Shown here in pieces: positions 48,701 to 59,876 of a DNA stretch of 64,000 nucleotides (the stretch's first letter is position 1; each line of letters starts with the position of its first letter). A program made the position numbers and the translations under genes. The DNA comes from Muricea muricata. Its lineage: Eukaryota; Cnidaria; Anthozoa; Malacalcyonacea; Plexauridae. Under the pieces are notes generated by a model that made no database searches, was not told where the DNA came from, and worked only from the letters and a program-made list of their open reading frames with translations. The stretch covers positions 45,620,044 to 45,684,043 of the forward strand of contig OY979717.1 in assembly GCA_963855995.1 (NCBI GenBank), in the 5' to 3' direction.

Positions 48701-51700
48701 GCTGTTTATGGAAAAATTCAATGGGAATGTGATGGGATAGATGCCTGTTTTTGCATAAGCCTGGACAAGAACGTATAGCTTTTAAATTCTATTGTGTTCT
48801 ATTGTCCATACAGTGTATTTACTGTGATATATTATGTTTATTAATTTATTTGAATATATATTGTGTTAATTCATGTACTGTACATGCATGATAATGTCTT
48901 TATATGGATGACAATTATGGATGACACAATTGAAATTCCTGTTCTGGTAAAATTATTTCATATTAATATGACATTGTAATTTCCAGGTTCTTCTAATCTC
49001 GTGGTGTACAAAAATAGTCAATGGAGGACCGCTGGGTATGACTTTAAGTCGAACTGCTAAATTGTGCATTTTTGAAGACACTAGAAAAATAGACATGCAA
49101 ACCCTCAGTATTTTTCAATCCATATATTCTCTCTAATCTTTTCAAAATTCTGAACCCCAAAGGCCAATTCCAGAAATCTTGACACCGCAGATTGGGTGTT
49201 TGAACCATTGATAGGTATTAAAGCTGGGTAGCACAGCGAAGGTTGGGTTTTGAAGCCGGAAGTGCGTCATATTTTTAGACTTGCGGCCATGTTGGATGGC
49301 TCCACTTGAGCAGCAATGCTATAGATTTCTATTACAGGATTCATAGTTTTCATTTTCAAATAAAAAACTACGTTTTAAGGCAAAATCTTTAAAAGAAATC
49401 AGTTTTCTAACAGAAACTACATCGATTCGCTCTATGCAACATGGGCGCCGATCTCAAAATTTCAATTGTATTTGGGTTTTTTATTACGATGCACTATCCT
49501 GTCTTAATACATTTTAATGGTTTGAACATCAAACAACGTCTTCCACTAACTCGATGGTATTTCTTAACCGTTCAACCTTATTCCGTGATAGCTTGAAAAA
49601 TATGGTGTTAAACGGTCTTCGTAGATTGCAATCTTAGCTGTTTGCATGCTATTTACCTATTTCTTCCTTTAACCATGGTGGCAATATTTTCCCTTTCCTA
49701 TTTCCTGTATATTTCTCCATTTCAAAAGGACTGCTATAGCGAGGAGTCAAAAGCGTAACTTTCCCGCAACAAATGTCGATGTCGCTCATAACTCATTTCG
49801 CCTAGACAAAACTTTGAACATCTGACCGATAACAGTAGAGTTGCCAAAAAGAATGAAGGCATTCACTTTAATATAGGAATATATTTGATCTAACAGAAAA
49901 ACTATAGGACATATATCACAGTTTTTATAAATATACATGTACCTAGATGTGTAAATATCGACTTACCACAATAATTTCAGTATAATTTTTGTAAGCTTAG
50001 ATCCAGAACTAAATGAAATTATACTTTGACTGGCAAATTTTTAAAGACGATAACAGTCTATAAGAGATGAACAACCTGCTTAACTGTTTTAGCTACTTGT
50101 TCTTTATACCAGAACGTTGCGTGTATGGTAACGGTCCGCCTTCTTCGATAAATTTAGCACACATATTAACATTGTTTTATTTGGCGTATTTGTCGTTATG
50201 AATATTATTTCACGTTTATTTGTTAAGGTTGTACGGCAAGCAATTCAATTGAGCTAGGAATGGAAGAAGGACTTATTCTGTGGTCACAACTATCTGCTTC
50301 TTCGTATCAAAATGGATACAATGCTTCTCGTGGGAGATTAGATAATAATAATTTCTGGATGCCTAGAGACGATGATAGTGATCCATGGCATCAGGTTGAT
50401 TTTGCAATTACATTGGACTTAATTAAGTTACAAGTGCAAGGCGCGCCACGTGACGCCCTTTTCGTGCAAAACTTCACAGTTACCTATGCTAATTCAAGCG
50501 GAATATTCCAAAACCTTACCAGCGGCGGTATGATAAAGGTGTGTAATTAATAAACAGTGGTATATTACAAGGTTATTTACTTGAAACAGACTCGACGTAA
50601 TGTTATAAAGCATACAGTACCACAAATGAGGGTCTCCCAGTGGTTTTTGGGAAGGTTGGGGGCTAGGATGCTAAATTTCCAACCGCGGGGGTTTGGATTC
50701 CCCCCCTCTATTTTGCAAAAATTAGATGTCGGCTAGGTTTTATCTCCTAAACACGACTATGACCTCCTGATGGAATTTTAAATGGTCTCACTTTTGAAAA
50801 CGGTGATAAATTCCGAGGATCTCTGAATATTGAGAAGTTTTAATTTTAAAAAAATATATGCCACTGGTTTTCACATACTACTCACATTTAGAATTGATTT
50901 TCTCATGATTAATAGAATTCTACTGCATATAATGTTGTTCTGATAAGTTCGCAAACAATATATTCTATTATAGAGCAACGATATTTAACAATTATTGGAC
51001 GAGGTTGAACACGATATGAAGAATTATCGTATAAGCCCGAAGTTTTCGGTTATTAACTGAAGCCGAAGACTGAGGCTAATAACGTAAACTGAGAGCTTGA
51101 TCATTCTTCATATCGTGCAAAATTATTTATATAAAATATTCAAAATATTTTAATACGTTCTGCACCTGTGTGTTTAATTTTTCAAAACATGTCAACTTTT
51201 CTTGCTCGTTAAACAAAATTTCTTACATTCTTTTTTCAAAGTAAGTATACTTCCAATCCATGTCAATGTCTTTGGTCTGTGTTGTCGTTTTTAAGGGTTT
51301 TTTGTCAAAAAATGTGCGAATAGTCGTAGCCTGGTCTCTGCCATGTGTGTATTGCGTTTTTCCAAATTCATGAATAGCACGTATGTCATTACCAAATTGT
51401 TAGCTAGCACATGGCTAACTTTTCTAAAACCTTGCCATTAGGTATTTAGACATGAGTACAATGCGCATGTGATGACAAGGTTCCTCATTTCTGCGTTTAA
51501 ACCAAATTTAAAAACGAAACCATTTCATCTATTAACTATGGTTTTGTGAAAAAAAATAAAGAATAGCTAACTCTATATTTTTGCATTTACATATCAAGGT
51601 GTTTTCAGCAAATACTGCTGCCAACGATCAGACTGTTGATGTCGTTCTGCCAGAGGTCATTTCAGTTCGTTATTTTCGATTTCATCCTAAAAGTTGGCAA

Positions 51701-51970
51701 GGTTGGCCAGCATTAAGACTGGAATACTATGGCTGCTATAAACGTAAGTGTAATTTCGTCCCGCCGTATATAATGTTGATGAATTTGCTAAAGCTAAGAC
51801 TTTTTCAAACGCAAACATTGTGTTTTTCGCTCACAGATGCCCAGTGTAGAAATATTAAAATACCCAATTTTATCCAGTACTCAAGACACAAAATTCAAGG
51901 CAGTGTTTTGACTGAACTTATGTTGCGATGTCGACTCTGTCTTTTTAAGATGTCTATGTATTTGATGTGA
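45724..51970 (+). CDS. Secreted protein with one F5/8 type C (discoidin) domain, 5 exons
   Basis: Exons: 45724-45774, 48987-49035, 50228-50538, 51599-51743, 51837-51970. All are GT-AG and in phase, giving about 229 residues. Residues 1-31 form a signal peptide split over the first two exons (basic MMARFYK, then SIFATSLAVS and VLLISWC). The discoidin domain runs from about residue 35 (GCTASNSIELGMEEG) to 182 (RLEYYGCYK). It has the domain-closing disulphide Cys pair and the typical ILWSQLSASS, FWMPRDDD, WHQVDF, VRYFRFHPKSWQGWPALRLE. These domains bind cell-surface carbohydrate, lipid or matrix. A 44-residue tail with four Cys follows (HAQCRNIKI, LRCRLCLF). It faintly recalls the start of a PAN/apple domain but is too short for one. 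Single-domain secreted discoidin proteins are common in invertebrates, so the role in adhesion or immunity is open. Confidence 0.88.
46040..46200. repeat. Hairpin repeat with TTTCGCCGGGAAGTTAGTGGCGAAA centre
   Basis: aacagaatacgacatttcgag faces ctcgaaacgtcgagttctgtt. The centre is tttcgccgggaagttagtggcgaaa. It is related to the fragment at 12475-12570. Confidence 0.7.
51025..51120. repeat. Hairpin MITE
   Basis: ttgaacacgatatgaagaat faces attcttcatatcgtgcaaaa. The inner arms (cgaagttttcggttattaac) pair with gaggctaataacg. It is in intron 3 of the discoidin gene. Confidence 0.8.
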
Positions 51971-52354
51971 TCATGAATTGGACTGAGATTAAAGAACAAC
52001 ATTCGTGCACGAAGCGTGATAATATCACCAATACTAATTTTATTTGTTATATACCAAGTCCTGAAGTTCATTTTTTTCATTGGACAAGGCCGTATCACTA
52101 ACACTATCACGTGCTGATCGACAGAACACTATATTTACTGCGTTGCTATGGTTGCGAGGGTATCATCATTTTTTTGGCCTGTCAATAACAAAACCGGAAT
52201 TGATGCGTGCGTGCGCTGATTTCCGTTTTGTCCCTGAGCCAACGGCGCCAAGCGCCGTTCTGGGCGTTAGCCCGAGGCGAGGGTACTAATTCCGCCCGGC
52301 TATTTACACTCGGAAAAAGGAAAGCACTTAGCGAAGTCTGAACACTCAAGGCAC
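51971..52354. other. Spacer between the discoidin gene and the large palindrome
   Basis: The GC-rich piece near 52230-52290 (gccaacggcgccaagcgccg) is locally symmetric. No gene is seen. Confidence 0.5.
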
Positions 52355-52437
52355 AGAGGAATCACTACACAGAGGGCTCACTTCTGATAAAACGCGCATA
52401 ACCAAAAGCTTAGCCAGTGCGCGTTGGAGAGGCAGTC

Positions 52438-54826
52438 ACCCCCCCCCGAAATTTCAACATGGCGGGCATCTTTTTTCTGAAAAGAATACAACAAAATCTG
52501 TTCCCAGATCAAACAGATGGCTTCATGTTACGCTAAATTTTGTAGAAATATTTTTGTTGTAGAAGTCTGCCTATGGAAACAGGACACCTGGACATGTGTG
52601 ACAGTTTGTTTTGGCCGTTTAGGTAATATATAGGTTGAATACGAGCGGGAATTTAGAATTGCAAAGTTCGGTTCAATCTGCTTTGTAATTTTAGTTCAAT
52701 ATATACATCTAAATTGTAGTGGATCGTATGTGGAAAGAAAGAAGCCATGCGGGTTGACAACCAGCTAATATGGTTTCCATCTCCAGGGTACAGCTGAAGT
52801 TTTTAAAACTGTATATATTATATTATATTAATTAAAAGTGACTTATGTTAGCCTAAAATGAGCTTTTAGGCTAGTAACTAAAGTTGGATTTTAAACATTT
52901 TTTGTGGCTCCTTGAAACATCAAGTCTGAGTGTGGAACATAACAGATGTGTGTTACGTAAGGAATGTGCTGCCGGAATAAGCGTATAAATACTAGTTTAA
53001 GTCAATATGGGTCAATGTGAAATAATGAATGATTCAGGATTTTAGACCATATCAAGAGAATATCAAGAGAAAGTGGGAATCTGGTCTTTTTTCTATTTTA
53101 ACTGTTGCACAGTTTTAAATTAAGTTCAAAACAGATTGAAATTTTAACAAAAAGGCAAAAATGAATTGTATACAAATTGTATTTTAATAACAAAAACAAA
53201 TTCACACAATATTGTATGAACTGTGGGTTGGAGGCATGCAACACTTCTTTCTTTATTTAGCCCAAGTATTTTCAACAACTTACATATAATATTATTTACA
53301 TTTTTACACTCATTCTAGTTGCAACATGATCAAAATAGTCAACAATGTTTGTGCTAATACATATATCAAAAGGATATGGTATTGACAGTGTGGCATTGCA
53401 GGCAAGTACTACATATGCACCAACACACCTCATAAGTTTATTATACAACTCCTTTGATGAGTATGTTTTTAATGAAAAAGCAAACTTTTTCATCAAAGCT
53501 TGGCAATCAACACAATTATCAAGACAATACAATTACAATACATGAAGTAGCTCTTCACTGCAACAAATTTGATTAGCTGAAACAAACTCATCAAACTTGT
53601 TAGAATTTTTATCTTGTCAACCATTTTGATACTTTTTGAAAAATGAAAGGTTTTGACCACAAAAAAACCCAAAAAAAGACATGTGTTTGCTTCAATATAA
53701 TTGTATTGTCTTGATAATTGTGTTGATTGCCAAGCTTTGATAAACAAGTTTGCTTTTTCGTTAAAAACATACTCATCAAAGGAGTTGTATAATAAACTTA
53801 TGAGGTGTTTTAGCGCATATGTGGTACTTGCCTGCAATGCCACACTGTCAATACCATATCCTTTTGATATGTATTAGCACAAACATTGTTGCTGACTATT
53901 TTGATCATGTTGCAACTAGAATGAGTGCAAAAATGTAAATAATATTATATGTAAGTTGTTGAAAATACTTGGGCCAAATAAAGAAAGAAGTGCTGCATGC
54001 CCCCAACCCAGAGTTCATACAATATTGTGTGAATTTGTTTTTGTTATTAAAATACAATTTGTATACAATTCATTTTTGCCTTTTTGTTTTAAATCAAAAT
54101 TGAAAGCATATTTATGTAAAATATCAATCTGTTTTGAACTTAATTTAAAACTGTGCAACAGTTAAAATAGAAAAAAGACCAGATTCCCACTTTCTCTTGA
54201 TGTTCTCTTGATATGGTCTAAAATCCTGAATCATTCATTATTTCACATTGACCCATATTGACTTAGTATTTATACACTTATTCCTGCAGCACATTCCTTA
54301 CCTAACACACATCTGTTATATTCCACACTCAGACTTGATGTTTCAAGGAGTCACAAAAAATGTTTAAAATCCAACTTTAGTTACTAGCCTAAAAGCTCAT
54401 TTTAGGCTCACATAAGTCACTTTTAATTAATATAGTATAATATATACAGTTTTAAAAACTTCAGCTGTACCCTGGAGATGGAAACCATATTAGCTGGTTG
54501 TCAACCCGCATGGTTTCTTTCTTTCCACATACGATCCACTACAATTTAGAAGTATATATTGAACTAAAATTACAAAGCAGATTGAACCGAACTTTGCAAT
54601 TCTAAATTCCCGCTCGTATTCAACCTATATATTACCTAAACGGCCAAAACAAACTGTCACACATGTCCAGATGTCCTGTTTCCATAGGCAGACTTCTACA
54701 ACAAAAATATTTCTACAAAATTTAGCGTAACATGAAGCCATCTGTTTGATCTGAGAACAGATTTTGCTGTATTCTTTTCCGAAAAAAGATGCCCGCCATG
54801 TTGAAATTTTTTTGGGGGGGGGGGTG
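52438..54826. mobile_element. Inner palindrome (foldback) inserted in the left arm
   Basis: It starts GTCACCCCCCCCC-GAAATTTCAACATGG and ends CCATGTTGAAATTTTTTTGGGG...GTGAC. The arms (about 52438-53545 and 53696-54826) pair along their length, for example gaaacatcaagtctgagtgtgg with its complement near 54325. The loop is about 150 bp. The matching site in the right outer arm (57639-57650) is empty, which shows a separate insertion. No transposase is recognised. Confidence 0.85.
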
Positions 54827-55374
54827 ACTATGACGTACAATATCCGCCAAAATTGTACAGTAGATTTGTTCAATTGTACTTCCAATATACGTGTAAGTTT
54901 GCATTTCAACATTCAACATTCAATTCCTGTTCATAATCGAACATTGCAAAGTTTACGATTCTTGGATTTGTTTTCATTTTTCCAGAATTGAACATTGTAG
55001 ATCGCTCTATTCAACTTCCTACTTTTCATCATTGGGCATCGTAATTTACGATTTCCAACTTGCAACCGCAATCCAATCTCTAACCGTCTGCGCGGGCTCA
55101 ACCATTCACCAATTTTCACCCAGTAGGGTAGAGACTGACTCGTCCCCAGTCGCTTACCCAACGCGCGCTGAATGATGGGAAAACGCCTTAGGGCATTCCC
55201 ATGGTCCTTTGCGATATACGCAATTTTTGTTAGGGACTGTGGAAGAGTCAGGGGTAGAGAACGGTTAATCAATTCCACCCGTTACCCCGATAGCTGAACT
55301 TTTTGCCCTAGCAACCGAGATTATGCAAATTATGATGCGGAATTATACAAATTAATTATGATAAGGTAGACAAG

Positions 55375-56402
55375 ATGGCGGCCGATAAAATAAGCGAAGT
55401 TCGTTCGTCTCTTTTGAAGGCCGTGGAACGTCTTTGCGAGATGCATCAAACACACAAGGTATTTGTTTAAACGTTTTTAATGTGAATTCTTAGTTATTAA
55501 AGGAAATACATGTACATATACTAATTACTATCACAATATTCCGAGCTTTCCATTTAAAATCTTTGTTCACATGATGACATTAATCGAAGTGTTAACATTT
55601 AAAAATACATTCTCTAGCATATTCTTACTACAATCAGATTAGATAAGCAATTATTTTTGAGGAATGGTCTCAACTAGCAACGGAACGATCGAAAACAAAA
55701 TCATTTTGCAAATCATCACATATAGCATAGCCATCGTAAACAAATTGAGCCAGCAATCAGCAATGCCATGCAGTTAGAGAATCAACACAATAATAGACAA
55801 TAATTGTTACTGAATTGACCCCAAAAAACATACAGGATTTTAACTTGCCTAATATATTAATCCCGGCATTCTGTAATATCACACACATGCTATCCTGAAA
55901 TAACATTATGTTAATTATGTACGTGTTTAACTAATTTTTTTTATTATTGAATGTTTCATTTGTGAAGAACCTTTTTCTATGAATGAAATAGCAGAACCCC
56001 AAAGATTGGTCCATCCTGATGATTTTTCACCTCCAACGGTTAGCTAGCTGTAGCAGTAGTGTGTAACATCAGTCTGCTGCAACTAGCACTGCTGACTGTA
56101 ATACATGTATGGAGCAAATACTTGGTCGTAAATTTTGCAGCTAAAAATGTAGGATTGGAATAATTTTTGAAACAAAAATATCAAGAGAATCATTCCTGGG
56201 GGGAACAAGGGGGGAGGGCATGGCCCTTACTCAGTCACACACTTTTTACACACAATTCTGTAATTTTAAATTCACTGTAACCGAAAATCATTGCCTACTA
56301 GTTATTGACAATTGAGACTGCAAAACATGCCAAATATGTGGGTTATAATATATATGCTCTTATTTCAGAAACAAAAGACTATTGATACTATTGTTGATTT
56401 GA
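55375..56402 (+). CDS. 5' end of an unidentified gene (exons 1 and 2)
   Basis: Exon 1 (55375-55458) starts in the context caagATGGCGGCC and encodes MAADKISEVRSSLL then KAVERLCEMHQTHK, followed by gtattt. Exon 2 (56369-56402) follows ttatttcag and encodes KQKTIDTIVDLR up to gtagta. The join is in phase 0. The peptide is polar and helical, with no recognised domain. Further exons would have to lie right of the palindrome, and I could not place them. Exon 1 is in the left arm of the palindrome and exon 2 in its loop. Confidence 0.5.
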
Positions 56403-57129
56403 GGTAGTAAAAATGTATAAACTGGGCTAAAAACATCTAATTCAGATACTCAAAATCTCAAATTGACATTGCCAGTGCATGTAATGTAGTGAAAACTGCA
56501 TGAAATGTTTTGAATTCACTGAAAAATTCAATGAAACCAAATAAATAAAATTTAAGGCCCTTTTTCAGGCCGTCACTTAATACATTGTTTCAGACTTTCA
56601 GGTATTGAAATTAGGTAGTGAAAGGGCGTATTCTTTTCAAGGCACATGTGGTATAAGTGAGGGGCCAAAATTTGGAATTTTTAAAATATAGTCAGGCTTT
56701 CATTCTAGGCTTTTAATTGAAATGTAAAGGTACGGACAACTATGTCATAAAATTAGTACTAATTAGTGATTGAAGAAGCATACGTTTTCTTGCTCATATA
56801 AAAATGTTTTCAATTTCAAGTAGAAGCTGATGTGTTTGATAGCAATCTATGCTATATGTGACTATAGTCTATAGTACGACAAAATGATTTTGTTTTCGAT
56901 CGTTCCGTTGCTAGTTGAGACCATTCCTCAAAAATAATTGCTTATCTAATCTGATTGTAGTAAAAATATGCTAGAGAATGTATTTTTAAATGTTAGCACT
57001 TCGATTAATGTCATCATGTGAACAAAGATTTTAAATGGAAAGCTCGGAATATTGTGATAGTAATTAGTATATGTACATGTATTTCTTTTAATAACTAAGA
57101 AATCACATTAAAAACGTTTAAACAAATAC

Positions 57130-57213
57130 CTTGTGTGTTTGATGCATCTCGCAAAGACGTTCCACGGCCTTCAAAAGAGACGAACGAACTTCGCTTATTT
57201 TATCGGCCGCCAT
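57130..57213 (-). pseudogene. Inverted copy of the exon at 55375-55458
   Basis: The 84-nt exon, with start codon and donor site, is repeated here on the minus strand within the right palindrome arm and reads the same 28 residues. Downstream it runs into the shared loop, where the exon-2 sequence is in the opposite orientation. This copy therefore has no usable second exon nearby. Confidence 0.7.
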
Positions 57214-58644
57214 CTTGTATAATCCTTATCATAATTAATTTGTAAATTCCGCATCATAATTTGCATAATCTCAGTTGCTAGGGCAAAAAGTTCAGCTATC
57301 GGGGGTATAACGGGTGGAATTGATTAACCGCTCTCTACCCTACTGGGTGAAAATTGGTGAATGGTTGAGCCCGCGCAGACGGTTCGAGATTGGATTGCGG
57401 TTGGAAGTTGGAAATCGTAAATTACGATGTTCAATGATGAAAAGTAGGAAGTTGAATAGAGCGATCTACAATGTTCAATTCTGGAAAAATGAAAACAAAT
57501 CCAAGAATCGTAAACTTTACAATGTTCGATTATGAACAGGAATTGAATGTTGAATGTTGAAATGCAAACTTACACGTATATTGGAAGTACAATTGTACAA
57601 ATCTACTATACAATTTTGGCGGATATTGTACGTCATAGGTGACTGCCTCTCCAACGCGCACTGGCTAAGCTTTTGGTTACGCTTTTTGGCCTAAGTGAGC
57701 CCTCTGTGTAAGTTATTCCTCTGTGCTCAAGGCATCTAAAAAGGAGAGATCTAAGACGAAAACGACTGCCACAAGACTTTTGAAGAGAGATTAATTCTAA
57801 GAAAATACAGAGAAGCGCCAAGAATTGACTATATGGCGTGAAATACAAGGCAAGTTTGTTGATAATGCGTATTTATACTTATGTTTTAATGCGTTATAAA
57901 GGCCAGCGTAGCCGTACTCCTTCAGTCTATTCACTGTTTAAATTCCAGAGTAAGTTTATGTTTTGTAAATGCAAGACTGTCTTCTTATTACTGTATTTCA
58001 AAATATTGACGAACTTTACATGTAAAAGAATACGAGCGAAGATATAGAATTGGCTTGAAACGGTTTTATTTTAAACTCAAAGTTTATGTTGATAAAAATT
58101 TAGTTTCATAAATATTTCAAAACGTTTTATGTAATAAATAGGTCGTATTTTATACAAAATTTAGGCTTAGATTAAGCATAATAACATACCGATGACTAAT
58201 GTTGTGCCAGTTAAAAAACATTGTCAATAAAACCAGGGTTAAAAACTGATATTTAGTCCTTTTTCACGCAGTTTTGAAAAAATATACAGAAAGAACAAAA
58301 ATTGCCGTGTTGCTATCAGGGCTGCCAGATTCCCTGGGCACAAAAAACCAAACTCACTTTCAAAAAAAGCCAAAAAAGGCAAAAAAGCCAAACACTAAAA
58401 TTGAGGCAGGGAGCTGCGCCCTAGTGATAATTGCACTGTTTGCATAATTATTGCAAACCAGGCAAATGGAGAAAAGTGCCTGACTCTCAGGTAACATAAA
58501 GTAAAAGGTTTATTACCACTTTATTTGAAATAAAAACCCATAAATCAAACTTGAAATGTACTTGTTTATACTTTATATTGTTAATAGATGGTTATATAAT
58601 TATGCATATACTTTAAAAGTTAAAAAGTCTAATCTATATAGAGT

Positions 58645-58832
58645 ATATATATATATATATCTATATATATATATATATATATATATGCTGGGAAATCTAT
58701 ATATATCTATATATATATATATCTATATATATATATCTATATATATCTATATATATATATCTAGATATATATATCTATCTAGATATATATATCTAGATAT
58801 ATATATCTATATATATCTATATATATATATGC
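58645..58832. repeat. Compound AT microsatellite
   Basis: Long runs of (AT)n interrupted by ct and ctag. The short unit atgctgggaa occurs at both ends (58685 and 58829), so the array may have expanded by duplication of a 145-bp block. Confidence 0.9.
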
Positions 58833-58865
58833 TGGGAAACAAAAACTTGTTTCTCGTCCAACCAT

Positions 58866-59876
58866 TTTAGTTAAATCCAATGGACAATTTGCATAATAGA
58901 CTAAAGGTCGAACTAGACAAGACGAACGAAATATTTTACCACAGTTAAAAAGAGCACCTTAAAATTAGTATAGTTGGAAAGTTTGGAGGTGAAATGTTGT
59001 AAAGTACGGAAAATATAGCCCTGCGAAGTTTGCAAATTTTGTATATACTGTATTACGCGCGGAAAAAGTTACCATTTATCGCTTTCTTCAATTAGCACTA
59101 CATCCGGCAGATATCTTGTAGCGACGAGCTCCGTTTTCTGTGTTTCTACTTTACGCAATAACAATATCAGACTCATTTTGGAATAATTATGGCAGTGTGC
59201 GTATTGCGCAACACACACGCCGGTTTATTGATTTTGTAATAAATGAGTTAATAACTAACATAACAAATCATTAACGAAATTAATTGATTAACAGTTAACA
59301 CAGAAAAGGTGGGGGTACTAACAACGCCCACGATTTAAAACTAGCTTAATATACAGTAGCACAATGTTGCGTTACGAAGAAAACGGGGAGGAGGGAGGGT
59401 AGAATTCAGTCGAGGAAAAGACGAACCTTGCGCAGCCAAAGCCAAAGGCAGAATGAGCTCAGTACAGTTCTGCCTGACGTATAAGGACCACTCCTCTCCG
59501 TTTCCCGCGCTTTACATTCACGTGATCATAAAATTATTGGGACTTTGACCTATATGTTCCATTTATATTACCTAACTAACATATTTCTGTCCCCTAAGGG
59601 CAGGACCGGAAGCAATAAAATCTTTATTGGTATGCCAATAATTCCTTTTTGAGCTAAAGTTGCCGCGAAAATGGTAACTTTTCCCGCGCGTAATACAAAT
59701 ATATACAAAATTTTCAAACTTCGCGGGGCTATATTTTCCGTATTTTACAACATTTCTCCAACAAATTCTGCAATTGTACTAATCTTAGGATGCTCTTTCT
59801 AGCTGTAGTAAAAGATTTTGTTCTTTTTGCCAAGATCAAATGTTAGTCTATTATGCAAATTGTCCAATCCTCTTGA
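58866..59876. mobile_element. Foldback element, TGCATAATAGACTAA arms
   Basis: aatggacaatttgcataatagacta (58870) faces tagtctattatgcaaattgtcc (59850). The arms also pair at aagtacggaaaatatagcccygcgaag and at tgtattacgcgcggaaaaagtta. The interior of about 550 bp is unpaired. It is related to the smaller element at 8013-8235. Confidence 0.8.

Larger units (their letters stand above)
52355..57740. repeat. Large palindrome (outer inverted duplication)
   Basis: The left end ccaaaagcttagccagtgcg, ttggagaggcagtcac reappears inverted at 57643-57685. The arms continue (after the inner palindrome) from about 54827 to 55727 on the left and from about 56850 to 57643 on the right, including an exon and its promoter. 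The loop is about 55728-56850. The left arm has about 120 bp (near 55135-55255) that are missing on the right. Arm identity is high by eye. The arms hold ordinary gene sequence, so a segmental inverted duplication is as likely as a transposon. Confidence 0.85.

Noticed and set aside
58556-58870. 104-codon ORF on the plus strand
   Set aside because: Made almost entirely of the AT microsatellite (Tyr/Ile repeats).
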